Source of the DNA: Rhabditophanes sp. KR3021
Lineage: Eukaryota; Nematoda; Chromadorea; Rhabditida; Alloionematidae
DNA: 64,000 nt
Assembly: GCA_963281155.1 (NCBI GenBank)
Contig: CAUJLY010000001.1
Span: forward strand, 8,122,001 to 8,186,000
Reading direction: 5' to 3'
Shown here: piece by piece, positions 1 through 11,233 of the stretch
How positions within the stretch are numbered: position 1 is the first letter of the stretch
How the letters are laid out: each line of letters opens with the position of its first letter
The notes under the pieces: generated by a model
What the model was told of the DNA's origin: nothing
Seen by the model: the letters and a program-made list of their open reading frames with translations, nothing else
Database searches by the model: none
Translations under genes and position numbers: made by a program

Positions 1-2
1 GA

Positions 3-441
3 GTCGATCTAGACTCAGATTACCCATACGTTTTAAAGGACACAGGCAAGTGTAAGCTAAACCAAAAGAAAAAGATCAAGTTCGGAGTGAAAAGTGTTGT
101 CAACCTAAAAAGCAAAGATCCAAATGGACTTGCAACTAAAGTAGTCTCGGTGGGACCTATTGCAACTGGAATGTATGCGTCTTCCAAGAAGTTGTTAAAT
201 TACAAATCCGGAATTTATTCTGATACTGCTTGCAATGGTAAAAATATCAATCATGGAGTTGTTGTTGTTGGGTACGGGCCTGGATATTGGACAATTCGTA
301 ATTCATGGTATGTTGTTAATTGCTTATTTATTAATTGAATAATGTAGGGGAAATACTTGGGGGATGAAAGGTTACTTTAATATTGTCAAGGGAAAGAATA
401 TGTGTCAAATTGAAAAATCACCAAATTATGCTACTGTTTAA
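3..441 (+). CDS. Cathepsin L-like cysteine protease, 3' part (5' end outside window)
   Basis: C-terminal half of a papain-family (C1A) protease. Exons join(<3..307,348..441) with a 40-base GT..AG intron that splits the Trp codon of the NSWG motif. After splicing the frame reads NSWGNTWGMKGYF and ends shortly after GKNMCQIE, the usual cathepsin L C-terminus. The catalytic His lies in NHGVVVVGYG and the catalytic-site Asn in NSW. The catalytic Cys, propeptide and signal peptide would lie left of base 1. In nematodes such enzymes act in the gut lumen, lysosomes or during moulting; the substrate cannot be told from this fragment. An AATAAA-like signal follows at about 468. Family assignment is firm and the exact orthologue is not. 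Confidence 0.93.
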
Positions 442-760
442 TACTCTTACTAAAAACTATTAATTATTAATAAATTATTTTTGACAAAAATGTAATTCTT
501 TGTGTGCATTCTATTTTAAAAATATACTCCAGAAAAAATGTGCGTATTATTCAAAACATGGATGAAGAAAGTTTAAAGCATGATGATAATTAGAATAACA
601 CGTAATTACATTTTAGTTTAATAAAAATATCAATTTCAACTTTTTATACTAGCTTAATGATTAACATTATATAATTCACATGAATATTTGAATGTGACAA
701 ATAATACGTTACAAAATCAAACCTGAATCACCAAGCAAACATAATATTTTAAATTGAAAA
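442..760. other. Intergenic, no gene seen
   Basis: AT-rich spacer between two convergent genes. It holds the poly(A) signal region of the protease and no supported coding sequence on either strand. Confidence 0.5.
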
Positions 761-777
761 ATGAAACAGGTCGATTT

Positions 778-1251
778 TCAACTGAACAAAGAAATAAACC
801 GAAACTGGACTAATTGTTTCAGTTTGAAGCTCTGCGGTTCAGTGATTGTTGCAGAAACCTGGCAAAGCTCTGTCAAAAATAATAATAATAATATTTTAAA
901 TAAATACATACGGTTAAAAGTATTGCAAGTTGCTAATGGATCAGTACATGGAGTTATCGAACAAACTGATGTAAGAGCAGTTAATGCACAGGCTAATTTG
1001 GGTGCTCCAGCTGGATCATTCACATTGGCACATGTTACACCAGTCCCACATTGAATTTCTGCAAGAGCCGGATCACAAGTTGTGGTGCAAATGAAGATAT
1101 CAGTACCGGCGGCATTTTTGTATGAGTTGCAAGACAATCCGGCATCACAAGCAGCTTGGTCAACGCAGGTAAATCCAGGACCCACTGCATTCGTTTTACT
1201 GATAAAAAGAGAAACAATGGCGAGAAGAAAAACAATGTGAGTTGAAGTCAT
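778..1251 (-). CDS. Small secreted cysteine-rich protein
   Basis: Exons complement(778..869,912..1251), 143 residues. The N-terminus (MTSTHIVFLLAIVSLFISKTNA) is a clear signal peptide. The mature part has 12 cysteines, including TCVDQAAC, CTTTC and CSITPC. I placed a 42-base intron (donor GTATGT, acceptor TTTTGACAG) because the unspliced reading would put a run of Leu/Ile/Phe in the middle of the Cys-rich domain. The intron length is a multiple of three, so both forms stay open. Compact disulphide-rich secreted proteins are common in nematodes, but I do not recognise this family. The function is unknown. Confidence 0.72.
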   Translation of the reverse strand: MTSTHIVFLLAIVSLFISKTNAVGPGFTCVDQAACDAGLSCNSYKNAAGTDIFICTTTCDPALAEIQCGTGVTCANVNDPAGAPKLACALTALTSVCSITPCTDPLATCNTFNRMYLFKILLLLFLTELCQVSATITEPQSFKLKQLVQFRFISLFS

Positions 1252-1932
1252 GATTAGTCAAAAGAATTTGATATCTTTTCTTCCATTCCATCACTTTAAA
1301 TACCTTTTAATGTATCCGCAGCTGAATAACTTCTAATTATCAAAAGAATATTTCTAGAAAACAATAATAAATTTATCACTCATCCATTCATCATTTGTTT
1401 TATATTTCTAAAAGAAAGAAATTTACCACCAATTTTCATGTGTATATTAAATAAATAAAGGTATTTGTTATTAACGGTTTGGTGTAATACTGAATGCAGG
1501 TGCTGCCAACTTAAGTAAGCATATACCTCATGTGCAGTCAATTATTCATTTAATAGCAATTTGTATTGTGCTCATTACCATTAAAACACTGATTTAAACT
1601 CAACTGCAGTGGAAATGATAATTTTATAAACTCATCTTACTATGGACATTATTTCCTTACTTCGAATTTAAATAAATTTATATGCCAACATTAAAATGTG
1701 CTAATTGATCTCTGGGAACTTATTTTTCTAATAGAAATCAACCAGTAAACGTGTAACTAAATCGAAATTGGTTGATGACTTCATGTTCACAGATGCATTT
1801 AACATTTGATAGTTGGTATTGACCACAAGATCCTGTTTCTTATCAACAATAATGTAGGAGCTGATTGTAATGATCGCAAATAAAATTAAGTTTTTCGCTA
1901 TTAGTGTTAAAATCTAATATTTATATATCAAA
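1252..1932. other. Divergent intergenic region, no gene seen
   Basis: Shared upstream region of the minus-strand Cys-rich gene and the plus-strand IgGFc-binding-like gene. A TATATAT stretch sits just before the latter's ATG at 1933. No supported open frame was found. Confidence 0.45.
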
Positions 1933-3496
1933 ATGAAAATATTTATTTTACTATTTTTGGCAATTCTTGCCGATATTGTCAGTTCAGCGGATTCGGATGG
2001 AAAGGAATTTGTTTTTAATTTTATGCAGTCTTATTTTTACAATAGCAGTGTCTCCACCACAAATGTTATTGTAATCCCATCATTCAAAGATAGTGTTTGC
2101 ACCTTTAAATATACACAGCAATCCGACAATCAAGTTGTTACATTTAAAAAAATAGCACTGTTTGGTAAAACAAATGAGGTAGATATTAATATGCAAATTA
2201 ATTATTTATTTAAAGATTTATTTTGATCCCAACGAAGTCCTTTTATTAACAGAATATGTTTGGAAAGAGTTGAACGTAACTTACATCACAGGTAAGTATT
2301 TCGCAGGACTACTTAATTATTAATTGGAAACATTTAAATTAAGATTTCCGAGTATTTGTTTCATGCACAGAGGAAATAAAACTTATTGGTCGCTTTAGTG
2401 ACCCCCTGAATGGGTATGGAGATCTCTTTGAAATTCACTCCATTACAAATGCTGGAAATAAATATGTTTTTACTACTCCATCTTCCAACAACGAAGTAAA
2501 TGTAAGAGTTTAATTATATTATTTTATTTTGCCTTTTTTAAGGGATGGATTTCCATATTACCTATTAGCCAAGAAAGTTCCATTACTCTAAGTATCGAGG
2601 AATATATAAACAAAGAATTGTATTCTAATTTAACACTTAAATACGATACAACTCTTGGTCAAAATCAACTTTACTTATCGTTCTTTCCAAACAAGACATT
2701 TGAATTTCATTATAATAATGCATCAATAGTGATTTCAAGCACATCAAACTTTTTTATAATGTTTATGTCTCCGTGGATTTCTACTTCAAATATTGAAGAT
2801 GCTTCATGCGGAATTACATGCAACGATGATTATGTGACGTTTATGCCTATGCCAGTAGTTTCAAAAGACTGTAATAGTAATTTATCCCAGCCTGATCAAA
2901 GGCTGATCACAAATACCTTTACAACAAGACTTTATGTTTCCCCACCAAGTGTAGGTAATGATTGTAATGACACATTCACATTGGATGTATACAATGGAGA
3001 TAATGCTAATAAACAACTAATTTCTCCCATTGGATTCAATGCAATTGAATTGGCAGATAAATCAGACATTGGCTCAACAACATCCCAAGGGCCAATGTCA
3101 ATGTACCGGCTTGGATCTGTCCATTCTGGCCAAGATAACATCACATCATACGGTCAATTTGCCCATTATCTTCCAAGTATCCAAGAATGGGTAACTGGAA
3201 AAACTCAATTTTTTACTTTAGCAAAAAATTGCTCCATTGAATTGTACTCACACCAAGTTAATTCTAATTTTATGAAATTAGATGGCATCATTTTAAGCAA
3301 AATTAAGTACACTTTAAATTACTTACATTACTTCAAAAAAGTATTCGGACACTTTGTTATACCAGTAGACGGATACGGTTTGCATACATTTGAAACTAGT
3401 GGAAAGTATGTATTTTATGTAATTTGTCAGAATGTTAATGGTGCTTATAACGGTGCTGGATACGTTGCAGCATTCAATCGTAGGATATCACAATAA
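1933..3496 (+). CDS. IgGFc-binding-protein N-terminal-domain-like secreted protein (copy 1)
   Basis: Exons join(1933..2178,2216..2291,2344..2501,2543..3496), 477 residues. The signal peptide is about residues 1-19. The body matches the nematode proteins with an IgGFc_binding (PF17517-type) domain: DGKEFVF at the start, LIGRFSDPLNG, a C..TC pair, SPPS, a GQFAHYLP-EWVTGKTQFF block, and a last segment ending GYVAAFN. The exon joins were checked against the paralogue at 25786: spliced segments such as NE-I..YIT-DFRVFVSCTEE align residue for residue and with equal length. It is predicted to be secreted or extracellular; the role in nematodes is not known. No intron position is shared with copy 2. 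A poly(A) signal (AATAAA) is near 3554. Confidence 0.88.
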
Positions 3497-4585
3497 TGTG
3501 GTAACAAATTAAGTGTGGAATTGAATAAGTGCAATATTGTGTGAAATGATCGAATAAAAATTATTTTGTCTTTAGTATGATCTCTTAGACTAAAATAAAG
3601 TACTTGTACTTCTCAAAAGGTTCCAAATATTAAGTAAATGTTTGAAGAAGTTAAGATAAAACAAGTACAGATTATATTTGTAGATAAGCAAACAAAATTT
3701 CTTTATGCCATTCAAAATTAAATCGAATGACTCATATTACAAGAAAAGGGACTAGTCTTGAGGATCCAGTAGGAATCGACAAATACAAGCGGAAGCATCT
3801 TTGATATTGTTATTACTTAGACATATTTGATTAATGGTAGAGATAGGACTTACATATAAATATGTAGATATTTATGCTACTAACAGAAGGTAAAAGTAAA
3901 CAAATTCTTAAACAGTACAAAAAACCATATTCCACCCACTGTTTGCAATTCATAAAACAGTCAAAACACATTTACACAAGTTTTAGCTAGCCGTGAAGTA
4001 ACTGTCTGATTTGATACAATTTAAATAAATGATTTCGGACATACATATTTATTTACTCACAAATAAAACATCAAAAAAAGAGTGAAATGAGAGGGTATCT
4101 CTTGATAAACCTATAACTAATAAAACAGGTATCTTGATAAACAACTTATTTCTCACCTATTTCGCAAAAGTCGTCCACCAAAAAAATACAGATATTGGAA
4201 TGTGCTCATGAAAAAGATGTTTTCCACATAAAATATATTGAATAGAAGGCCTCCCGCACAATTCACAACTTTTTCTGTTTGTTTTAGATATTTTTGAACA
4301 ATTAAAATTTGGGGTAAAAATAAAATATGTTTGACAACTTTTATTTTGTTCTGGCTAGTTGAAGGACAAGAGATAACCATATGAATATTGGTCATCATTC
4401 AAAAAGACGAAAGACGATACTCTTTAGGCCTAATAAAAAAGTTGTTTGGGCAGGAGGTGTGGAGTTATTTATGTTTGTGCATGGTGCCATATATTGTTAA
4501 ATTAGAGTATTTAAGGGTCTTTGACAATTGCAAATCATCAGTTCTCAAGCTTTTAGCTTTTACTACTACACTTGCATCAAACAAC
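3497..4585. other. Intergenic, no gene supported
   Basis: About 1.1 kb of AT-rich sequence upstream of the Cys/Gln-rich gene. An 81-codon minus-strand frame (4153-4398) has no signal peptide, domain or splice context and was not accepted. Confidence 0.45.
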
Positions 4586-5642
4586 ATGGTTAAGGGACTT
4601 TTTTCTACTGTTTTCATCATCGCTTTGGCTTTCGGAGTCGCTGTTGACGTGAGTTTTTACTTCATTAAATTGATATCAATGACTTTAGATGGCAACTATT
4701 CATAAGCGCCAAGCTTCCAACAACTGCAACTGTCAGCAACAACAAGCTCCCGCTTGCGCTTGCCAACAGGCTCCCCAATCCCAAACAGCCAACTACCTTT
4801 CTCCAGTCCAAATGTCTTGCAACTGCCAACAAACTCCTCAACAAACCCAGTCTAACCAAGATTGCGGATGCAACACACCCACTGCCCCTACAATCAAATC
4901 AGTTTCCGTTTGCTTTGACAGCTGCGCTTCTACATGCCAAGATTCCTGCCAGACTTTCGCAACTCCCGAAACTCAAGCTCAATGTGCTCCAGCATGTTCT
5001 AACAGTTGCAGCAATACCTGTCAACAATATTCTGCTCCTTCTACTACCACCACCACCGAAGCTCCCCAAGTTTACAGAATCTCTATCCAAAGAATTTGCG
5101 AAGATAAATGCAAAGACCAATGCGCTCAACAATCGCCATCATCTTCAAACAATTGCGGTAGCCAGTGTTCAAATGCCTGTAGCCCAAGCAACAACCAAAA
5201 TAACCAAATGATGCCACAACAACAAAGCAACAACCAAATGATGTCTCAACAATGCAACACCTGCCAAAACCAATGCGCTCAACAAAGCACACCTGCCAAC
5301 AACTGCCAAGTCGCATGTGCTCCAATCTGCAACCAAGAACCATCAACCACCACCAAAGCCCCAATGACCATCAACTTCCAATTCTGCATGCCCCAATGCA
5401 AAGCCGTCTGCGAAGACAACTGCGCCTCAACCCTATCAGCCCCACAATGCGCTCCAGTCTGCAACGACCACTGCGCCAACCAATGCTCCGACATCACCAC
5501 AACCACTACTCAAGCTCCAATGAACTTCAACATCGTCATCTCATGCGACAAGAAACAACAACAAAACAACCAAGAACAATCTTGCAACTGTCCTCAATCA
5601 TACACTCCATGTAATTCTGGAAACTCATGCTGCAGAAGATAA
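4586..5642 (+). CDS. Secreted Cys/Gln-rich repeat protein (copy 1)
   Basis: Exons join(4586..4648,4689..5642), 338 residues. Exon 1 (21 codons) encodes only a signal peptide (MVKGLFSTVFIIALAFGVAVD). The second exon opens with HKRQ, a possible dibasic cleavage site, and then modules of C-x3-C-x3-C spacing. Each module runs CxxxCxxxC, then QCAPxCxxxC, then a Thr-rich linker ending in AP and a short hydrophobic strand (VYRISIQ, MTINFQF, MNFNIVISC). The C-terminus is rich in Cys and ends CCRR. Composition (Cys, Gln, Asn, Thr) recalls the nematode ABU/PQN pharyngeal-cuticle group, but this is a compositional likeness only. The paralogue at 60029-61048 has the same two-exon plan. Codon use is C-richer than in its neighbours. 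Probably a cross-linked cuticle or extracellular matrix component (inference). Confidence 0.85.
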
Positions 5643-5754
5643 ACTAAAGCCAACGCCTTTATTTGTACTATAGAAAAGATTGATTCAATATGTTTGTAAA
5701 TTAAAGTTGAAACAAATAAAATTATGCATACTTAAAAAGTTTATTATTATATTT

Positions 5755-7425
5755 TTAATTTGTTTTCTTTGCCTTTGCGACAACATTATTTTTTCTACAA
5801 CAAAAGTACTTTAGACTAGCAAAGATTAAGTACACAAAACTAAAAACGACCACAAGCAACAACCCATAAATATCCAAATTATTTTTTTGAACAAAATTTT
5901 GATCGGTACCTATCATTTGGAGCATCTTTTGTGAGCCATATTTGGCGGCGAAATCTACATGTTTTAGGAAAAGATCTGTCTTATTGATAGGTTGATTTCG
6001 GAGAACTTCGCGAATCCGCAAGGCATTAAGTTTGTATTTATCTGATTTAGTGAAAACTTCTTCAAACGTATGTTTGACAATGTCGAAATTGTCTAAATCA
6101 AATTTGGATAAAGGCATCCCGATGCCGAGTGCTTTGGCTGCTTCGGCATTCCTTGAAACAAATTATTTAGACTACTATATTTTAAATTTACCTTGGCTGG
6201 TCTCCGAACAATGGAATCAAAACAAGGGCTTTTCCGAAATTCGCACTCTCAACCAGTGAATTTAGACCCCCATGGCTGACGAAACCATCCAATTGCGGAT
6301 GATTAAGCAAGTCAACTTGTGGCAACCATGAATTAATATACATAACATTACTCACCCCTTCCTCGATCATATCATCTTTCTCGTACTTGAAAATAAAAGT
6401 AGTTTCTGGCATTGCCTTAAAAACAGCTTTTAAATTCTTTTTACATTTATCAGGTAACAAATAAGCCTTGGCTACAGATCCAAAGCTAATAAGTATAGTA
6501 TTTTTTCTCAAATGTAAGATATCTTCCCATTCTTTATTTAATGCGTTGGCAGGTTTGATATTAAAGCCACCTAACTCAAGTATTTTACTCAAAACGGGCT
6601 GCCCGAAGTTAAGTAAAGGTTCGGCATTTGTTATCCAGTAAGCTGCTTCTCCGATATTTTTGTCTATATTGATGACATTTTTTCCGTACTTTTTGTCAAA
6701 AAGTGCTTGTTCAATACGCTTTGGTCGACCGAGAAATTGGTCTGTAACAAACTCGTAGTAAACATTAAGTAATCTTTCCTTAAAACCCATTCCATTTGAT
6801 CCGAAATCAGCAAACACTGATGGAGTTTGAGATGTTGGGAATGTTAGGCCGAAAGCTTCGTAGAATGGGCTGAATGCGTAACCGGATGACAAGGCAATAT
6901 GATTTTTGATTCCCCATAACGTATACATCCCAAAATGACAACTATCAAAGGTTTCAGCTAAAGCAAGGTCAAATTTTTCATTTTTTATCCAGTCTGTCAA
7001 CTCCTCATCGTCCATTAAGGATTGACAGTGTAGTGAAAAGATTTGTTTTGTCATACATGTGATGTGGAAAAGTCCGATTGGGTCGGCTGACGGGTTAGTC
7101 CACATCATTTTTTTGAAATCATCACGACCTTCTGATATCTCCTTTCCAACGGAAGGATTTTCTTTTGCGACGGATAGTTTTGGCTAATTTAATTCCTGCT
7201 ACGTTTGCGTCTTCAGGGTCCATTGGGCTGATAATGGCGGTGACATCGTGGTATAGAGATAGGAAATCTGCTATTTTAGCTAGATGCTAATAATTTAATG
7301 CATAAACTATTGTTTAAAACTACACTTACCTTTTGATGACTCTCCCCAAACTCAGGAATAAAAACGAGTATCTTAGCAGCAAATACAAAGTCAACAACCC
7401 CAAATAATATGAGCAATAGTCTCAT
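5755..7425 (-). CDS. UDP-glucuronosyl/UDP-glucosyltransferase with one frameshift
   Basis: Exons complement(5755..6151,6192..7286,7330..7425); about 528 residues if one surplus base in the T4 run at 7179-7182 is discounted. Exon 1 gives a signal peptide and the FGESHQK segment with the conserved N-terminal His. The UGT donor-binding signature is at about 351-397 (WLPQVDLLNHP..FVSHGG..PLFGDQ). Asp-Gln is present, and the lumen-anchoring TM helix at about 491-513 is followed by a short basic tail. This is the full domain set and usual length of ER-membrane UGTs, which conjugate sugars to small lipophilic compounds. The frame is lost in the KLAK/LSVAKENP stretch, and removing one base restores it. 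It could be a sequencing error or a recent null allele. Confidence 0.87.
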
Positions 7426-7938
7426 TTTCTCTATAAAAAACAACTTTCTAATGAAAACAATTTATAATAATAAAATGCAGATATATCGACTCAGGAAGAA
7501 GCAAGTAAAAATGAAGTCATGTTTAAATAAAAGATCTTATTATATACACTTGCAAATAAACGCTGTTTTTAGTACAATTAATTAAAGGTAAAAGTATTTG
7601 GTAAACCATCAACAAACACAATTTGATACCAAGGTTACCCACAACTTGCTACAATTCAAACACAAATTTTCATTTCCAACACCAATGAAGCCTAATGTTA
7701 ATCAATTATAGAACAAAATGGAACATATAAAGTTTTTATTGCAATTACGAAAAAACACACGCTTCTCTCAATACAAAATTAAACTTTTCATTTATAATTG
7801 TTTCACCTTTAATTAAATCATGGTAGCGACACAGAAATGATAGAGACAATGAATAGTTGATTTTTGTGGAGTAGAAACAGTGCAGGCAGGAGAGAAGGTC
7901 CAATTATGGTTTAGGCCAATAAGCGATTCTTTTTATTC
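7426..7938. other. Intergenic, no gene seen
   Basis: AT-rich spacer: upstream region of the minus-strand UGT and 3' flank of the minus-strand Srx-like receptor. No supported coding sequence. Confidence 0.45.
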
Positions 7939-9152
7939 TTAGTGACTTGATTTGGACTTGGATTTAGAAGTAGAACCTGTCTTGGGCATCGCACTTACAC
8001 TTCTATAAGCAGCTGTAATTGATTTGCCGGCAAGGCTAAAAGTACGACTTCTGCTGGTTTGAGTTCCTTGTTTTGACTTGCTGCAGTAGGATCTTGCGCC
8101 ATGGTTGGAAGGAAACGTTGAAGTAGGTGGTTTTGAAAAGTTGCTGTCTTGATATGCTAATTTGTTGAGTAAAATTTGAATTTATGCCACCTACATTTTG
8201 TGAATTCAAATTTTATTTGACTGCCTTAAATTGACAACCCTTGTCGTAGAATTAGAATAAACACCTTTGAGATGAGTTACCACCTCTTGATGTAATACCC
8301 CAATACAAATACTAAAGTCAATTAAATTATTAAAATTTAAATAACAAAAACATACCCATCCATCGAATGATACAACATCCACGAACACGTCGCACAAACA
8401 AAATGTATATTTTCATCATCCGCCAAAATCAACGGTAATATATGAAAACAAATAGCCAAAAAAACTAAGTAAAAACTCGTTGACATTGTTTGAATAATTA
8501 ATCTAATTTCGATATTATTTTCTCTTATTATATGGATAGCCCTGTTTCTTAGGGAAACATGAGGATATGACTTTTTATTTCTTTTAATTAGCCAGATGAT
8601 GAGGATGACGTCTAGGACAACGATTAAAGTGCATATTGATATCATGAAAATAAAGTCCCCGTAGAAAGCAGCTATGGAGCAGAAGGGTGTTTTGAGGTAA
8701 GTCCATGTTCCATTTATTAAGGTGAAGGAGCAGTGGGTGGGAATTGAGAAGGGAATGGTTGCGCATATGGCCAATGACCAGGTTATTAAGATTATGAGTA
8801 AGGTTTGTCTTTTGGTGAAGATGTGTTTGTAGGATCCGGGAAGTATTATGGCCATGCAGCGGTTCACTGAAATTATGAGATGGGTACCAACGGCGGCAAA
8901 CCACCCAATTAAGGCTGTTGTACCGAATGCGGCGTTTAAATTGGTGTTGAGGGTGAGGTGGAGGTAACTTGAAGGCACTGCAATCAAGTTGACCCCCAAA
9001 ACTAGGCAGTTTCCAACTGAAAATGATGTCACCAAAAAAGAAAAGGGGTTTCTTTTCTTTGATATTCTATTAAAAAAGTAAATCGGGTAAAGATTGCCAA
9101 TTAAGCCAGCAATTTCAATAACCAAAAATAAAATTAACAGTAATACGTACAT
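7939..9152 (-). CDS. Srx-like seven-transmembrane chemoreceptor
   Basis: Exons complement(7939..8156,8265..8311,8356..9152), 353 residues. Exon 1 carries TM1-TM6: GLIGNLYPIY in TM1, NRCMAIILPGSY after TM3, an extracellular CSF..TPFC pair, and the ENNIEIRLIIQ segment before TM6. These are Srx-family traits. TM7 (YHSMDG-ICIGVLHQEV) is completed by a 47-base exon 2. The tail is Ser/Lys/Arg-rich and ends SKSKSKSSH. The start of exon 3 (HLK|AYQDS) was chosen because it is the only GT..AG pair that keeps the frame into that tail; a longer exon 2 reading stops early. Likely a plasma-membrane receptor of sensory neurons. The last intron is the least certain part. Confidence 0.82.
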
Positions 9153-10132
9153 GACTATACTTTAAAAAGAGCCTAAATGAGTTAAAAAAGAGTCAAAATG
9201 AGTATAACTAAATTTAACAATTATTAAAAATAGGAAAAGTTAATAAAAGTCCCATAAACTACTTTAACGACACAAACACAAAAGGATGTCTGCAATTATT
9301 AAATAACCTTTGCATTTCTCCCTTCTTCCCCTTTTTATTTGTTTGTTTGGCGGTTTAGAAGAAATAAGATATAGTGGCAGTTGGAGGCAAAGGCTATAAC
9401 TCACATTTTGTATATAGCTAAATTTAAGCACACACTCAAAATTCAAACTATAAAAATGTATCTCCAAGCATTTTGTGACAAATTTTGATGACTTTAATTA
9501 ATGATGCGGTTCTCTTAGATGGCATTTTCGGCTCACAAATTGCAATATCATTTATTCTATATACAAACAACACCACTTTTAACAAATATTATTCCAGACA
9601 ACAATATCCTCCTAATTTTTTGATTACTAAATCATAATAGAAATTTAACATTTTAAAACAAAAGTTCAAGTCTCAAAAGTATCCTTGTTTATTAGATTTC
9701 CAAATCCTTTAGACGTTTTACCAGAGACAAGCACAATTATTTTTAATTCAGCCGAATAATATTTATGTCAACTGGAATTGGGTGCAACTAAGTTCATCGT
9801 GTGATGAAGATTTGCTATTAACCATAGGCAAACAAAAAATGAATGTTGGGTAGTCATTAAGCAAATTGGTAATTTTGTGTCGCTTCATTATTGTAGTTTA
9901 TGGATAAATGCGCTAAGTTGTGATTTTAATGATGATGGAATGTTCATTAAGCCTGGTTATTTCAAATTACAGCATTTAGGTTAAAATTATTATAATAACT
10001 AGTTTTGTTCTTGAACTTTAAAATAAACAGGCCTTTTTTGGACAACCCAACTATCAATTTTACCTATTTAAAGGTGATCGTTTTTAAATAATCATATTGT
10101 TAAGTTAATAAATTTAATATACACGAGCAAAA
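9153..10132. other. Divergent intergenic region with one unexplained open stretch
   Basis: Upstream sequence of the Srx-like receptor and the TIMP gene. On the plus strand about 9805-9984 is open for roughly 60 codons without an ATG (contains DFNDDGMFIKPG and ends LQHLG). It may be the last exon of a lost gene. Nothing else is supported. Confidence 0.4.
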
Positions 10133-10683
10133 ATGACTACTCAATTCATTTTAATCTGTTTGCTTGGTGCTTCAATCGGCATTGATATCGTTTATGGTTG
10201 TAAATGCACGCCTCAATTGCCGGATATCCAATTCTGTAATTCTGACTGGGGTAAGTTTAAACTTTATTAAACTTTGTAATTGATAAAATTTAACTAGTTG
10301 CTCACGTCAAGATCCTTTCAAAAGAAAACACAACCCAAAAAGCTCCCTCTGATCCAACTATTTCAATTCCAATGCTCAGATACAATATCAATCTTATCCA
10401 TATGTTCAAAACACATAACATGACAAACGTACCCCCACCGACTCAAATTTTTACTGCTGATTCTGCGGCTTCATGTGGGATCGATGGATTGGAAATGAAT
10501 ACTGAATACTTATTATCCGGCAAAATGTCTTCTACGATGACATACGAAATCTCAAGTTGCGGACAAATGGCACCTGAAGGGGCTGCGACATTCGGTGAAA
10601 TTCCTCAAAAATGGGCTTCAGTTCCAGAAATTCAAAAGAAGATGATTCATTCTGATGCTTACATCAGAAAATGTGGTGTTTAA
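10133..10683 (+). CDS. Tissue inhibitor of metalloproteinase (TIMP)-like secreted protein
   Basis: Exons join(10133..10250,10298..10683), 167 residues. After a signal peptide of about 23 residues the mature chain would begin with Cys-Lys-Cys. The free N-terminal Cys followed by x-Cys is the part of TIMPs that binds the catalytic zinc of matrix metalloproteases. The next segment (DW-VAHVKILSK) resembles the first OB-fold strands of the NTR domain. Further cysteines are at SCGIDG, SSCGQ and RKCGV. The length fits nematode single-NTR TIMP-like proteins, which lack the vertebrate C-terminal subdomain. Intron 10251-10297 has a GTAAGT donor. A polyadenylation AATAAAA is at about 10715. It would act outside cells on extracellular matrix turnover. 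Confidence 0.84.
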
Positions 10684-11233
10684 ATTTAAAGTTACTGTTG
10701 AGGATTTTTGTGTAATAAAATATTTTAAAATAATAAATCGTTCTGTTGTTTAAACTTAGTTCTATCGTTATTAAGTAAAAGTACATAAACATTTATTTCA
10801 CCCACAAACAATTATTCACTTTAGATGTTCATCAAGTTTTTGTAAAAAAATCATGTTTTGGTGAAATGTTGTAAAGTTGTATTTGTTTATAATTTGTAAA
10901 AGTAATTTTCTCATCAAAAGAGTAAAGTAATCCACTTGAATAGTCAAATTTAACACCATCCAAATTACTTTTGAAACAATTCACACTCCACAAACTTTAA
11001 TAACTCAAAAATATTTATTACCTAATGACATGCACTTTTGCTTATTGCCATTGACTAATGTGCATAGTTACTCATATTTGAAAAAGTTAAAATAAAAATC
11101 AGATTGGCATAAACATATTTTCCTTGTTCGCTCATTAACCTTATCATAGCAAGTGTAAACATTGTGACATTTACCTCGCCTCAAAATCTATTTAATCCGC
11201 CAAAAGAAGATTACCATATTCATTAATTTAAAA
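10684..11233. other. Intergenic region resembling 13420-13760
   Basis: Promoter region of the Sra-like receptor. The stretch at about 11110-11150 (AAACATATTTTCCT.. CATTAACCTTA) recurs at about 13735-13763, marking a duplicated 5' flank. No coding sequence. Confidence 0.5.

Noticed and set aside
5083..5364. Minus-strand frames opposite the Cys/Gln-rich gene, and similar ones at 5279-5506 and 60036-60356
   Set aside because: They are mirrors of repetitive CAA/TGC codons in the real gene; no signal peptide logic, start context or domain.
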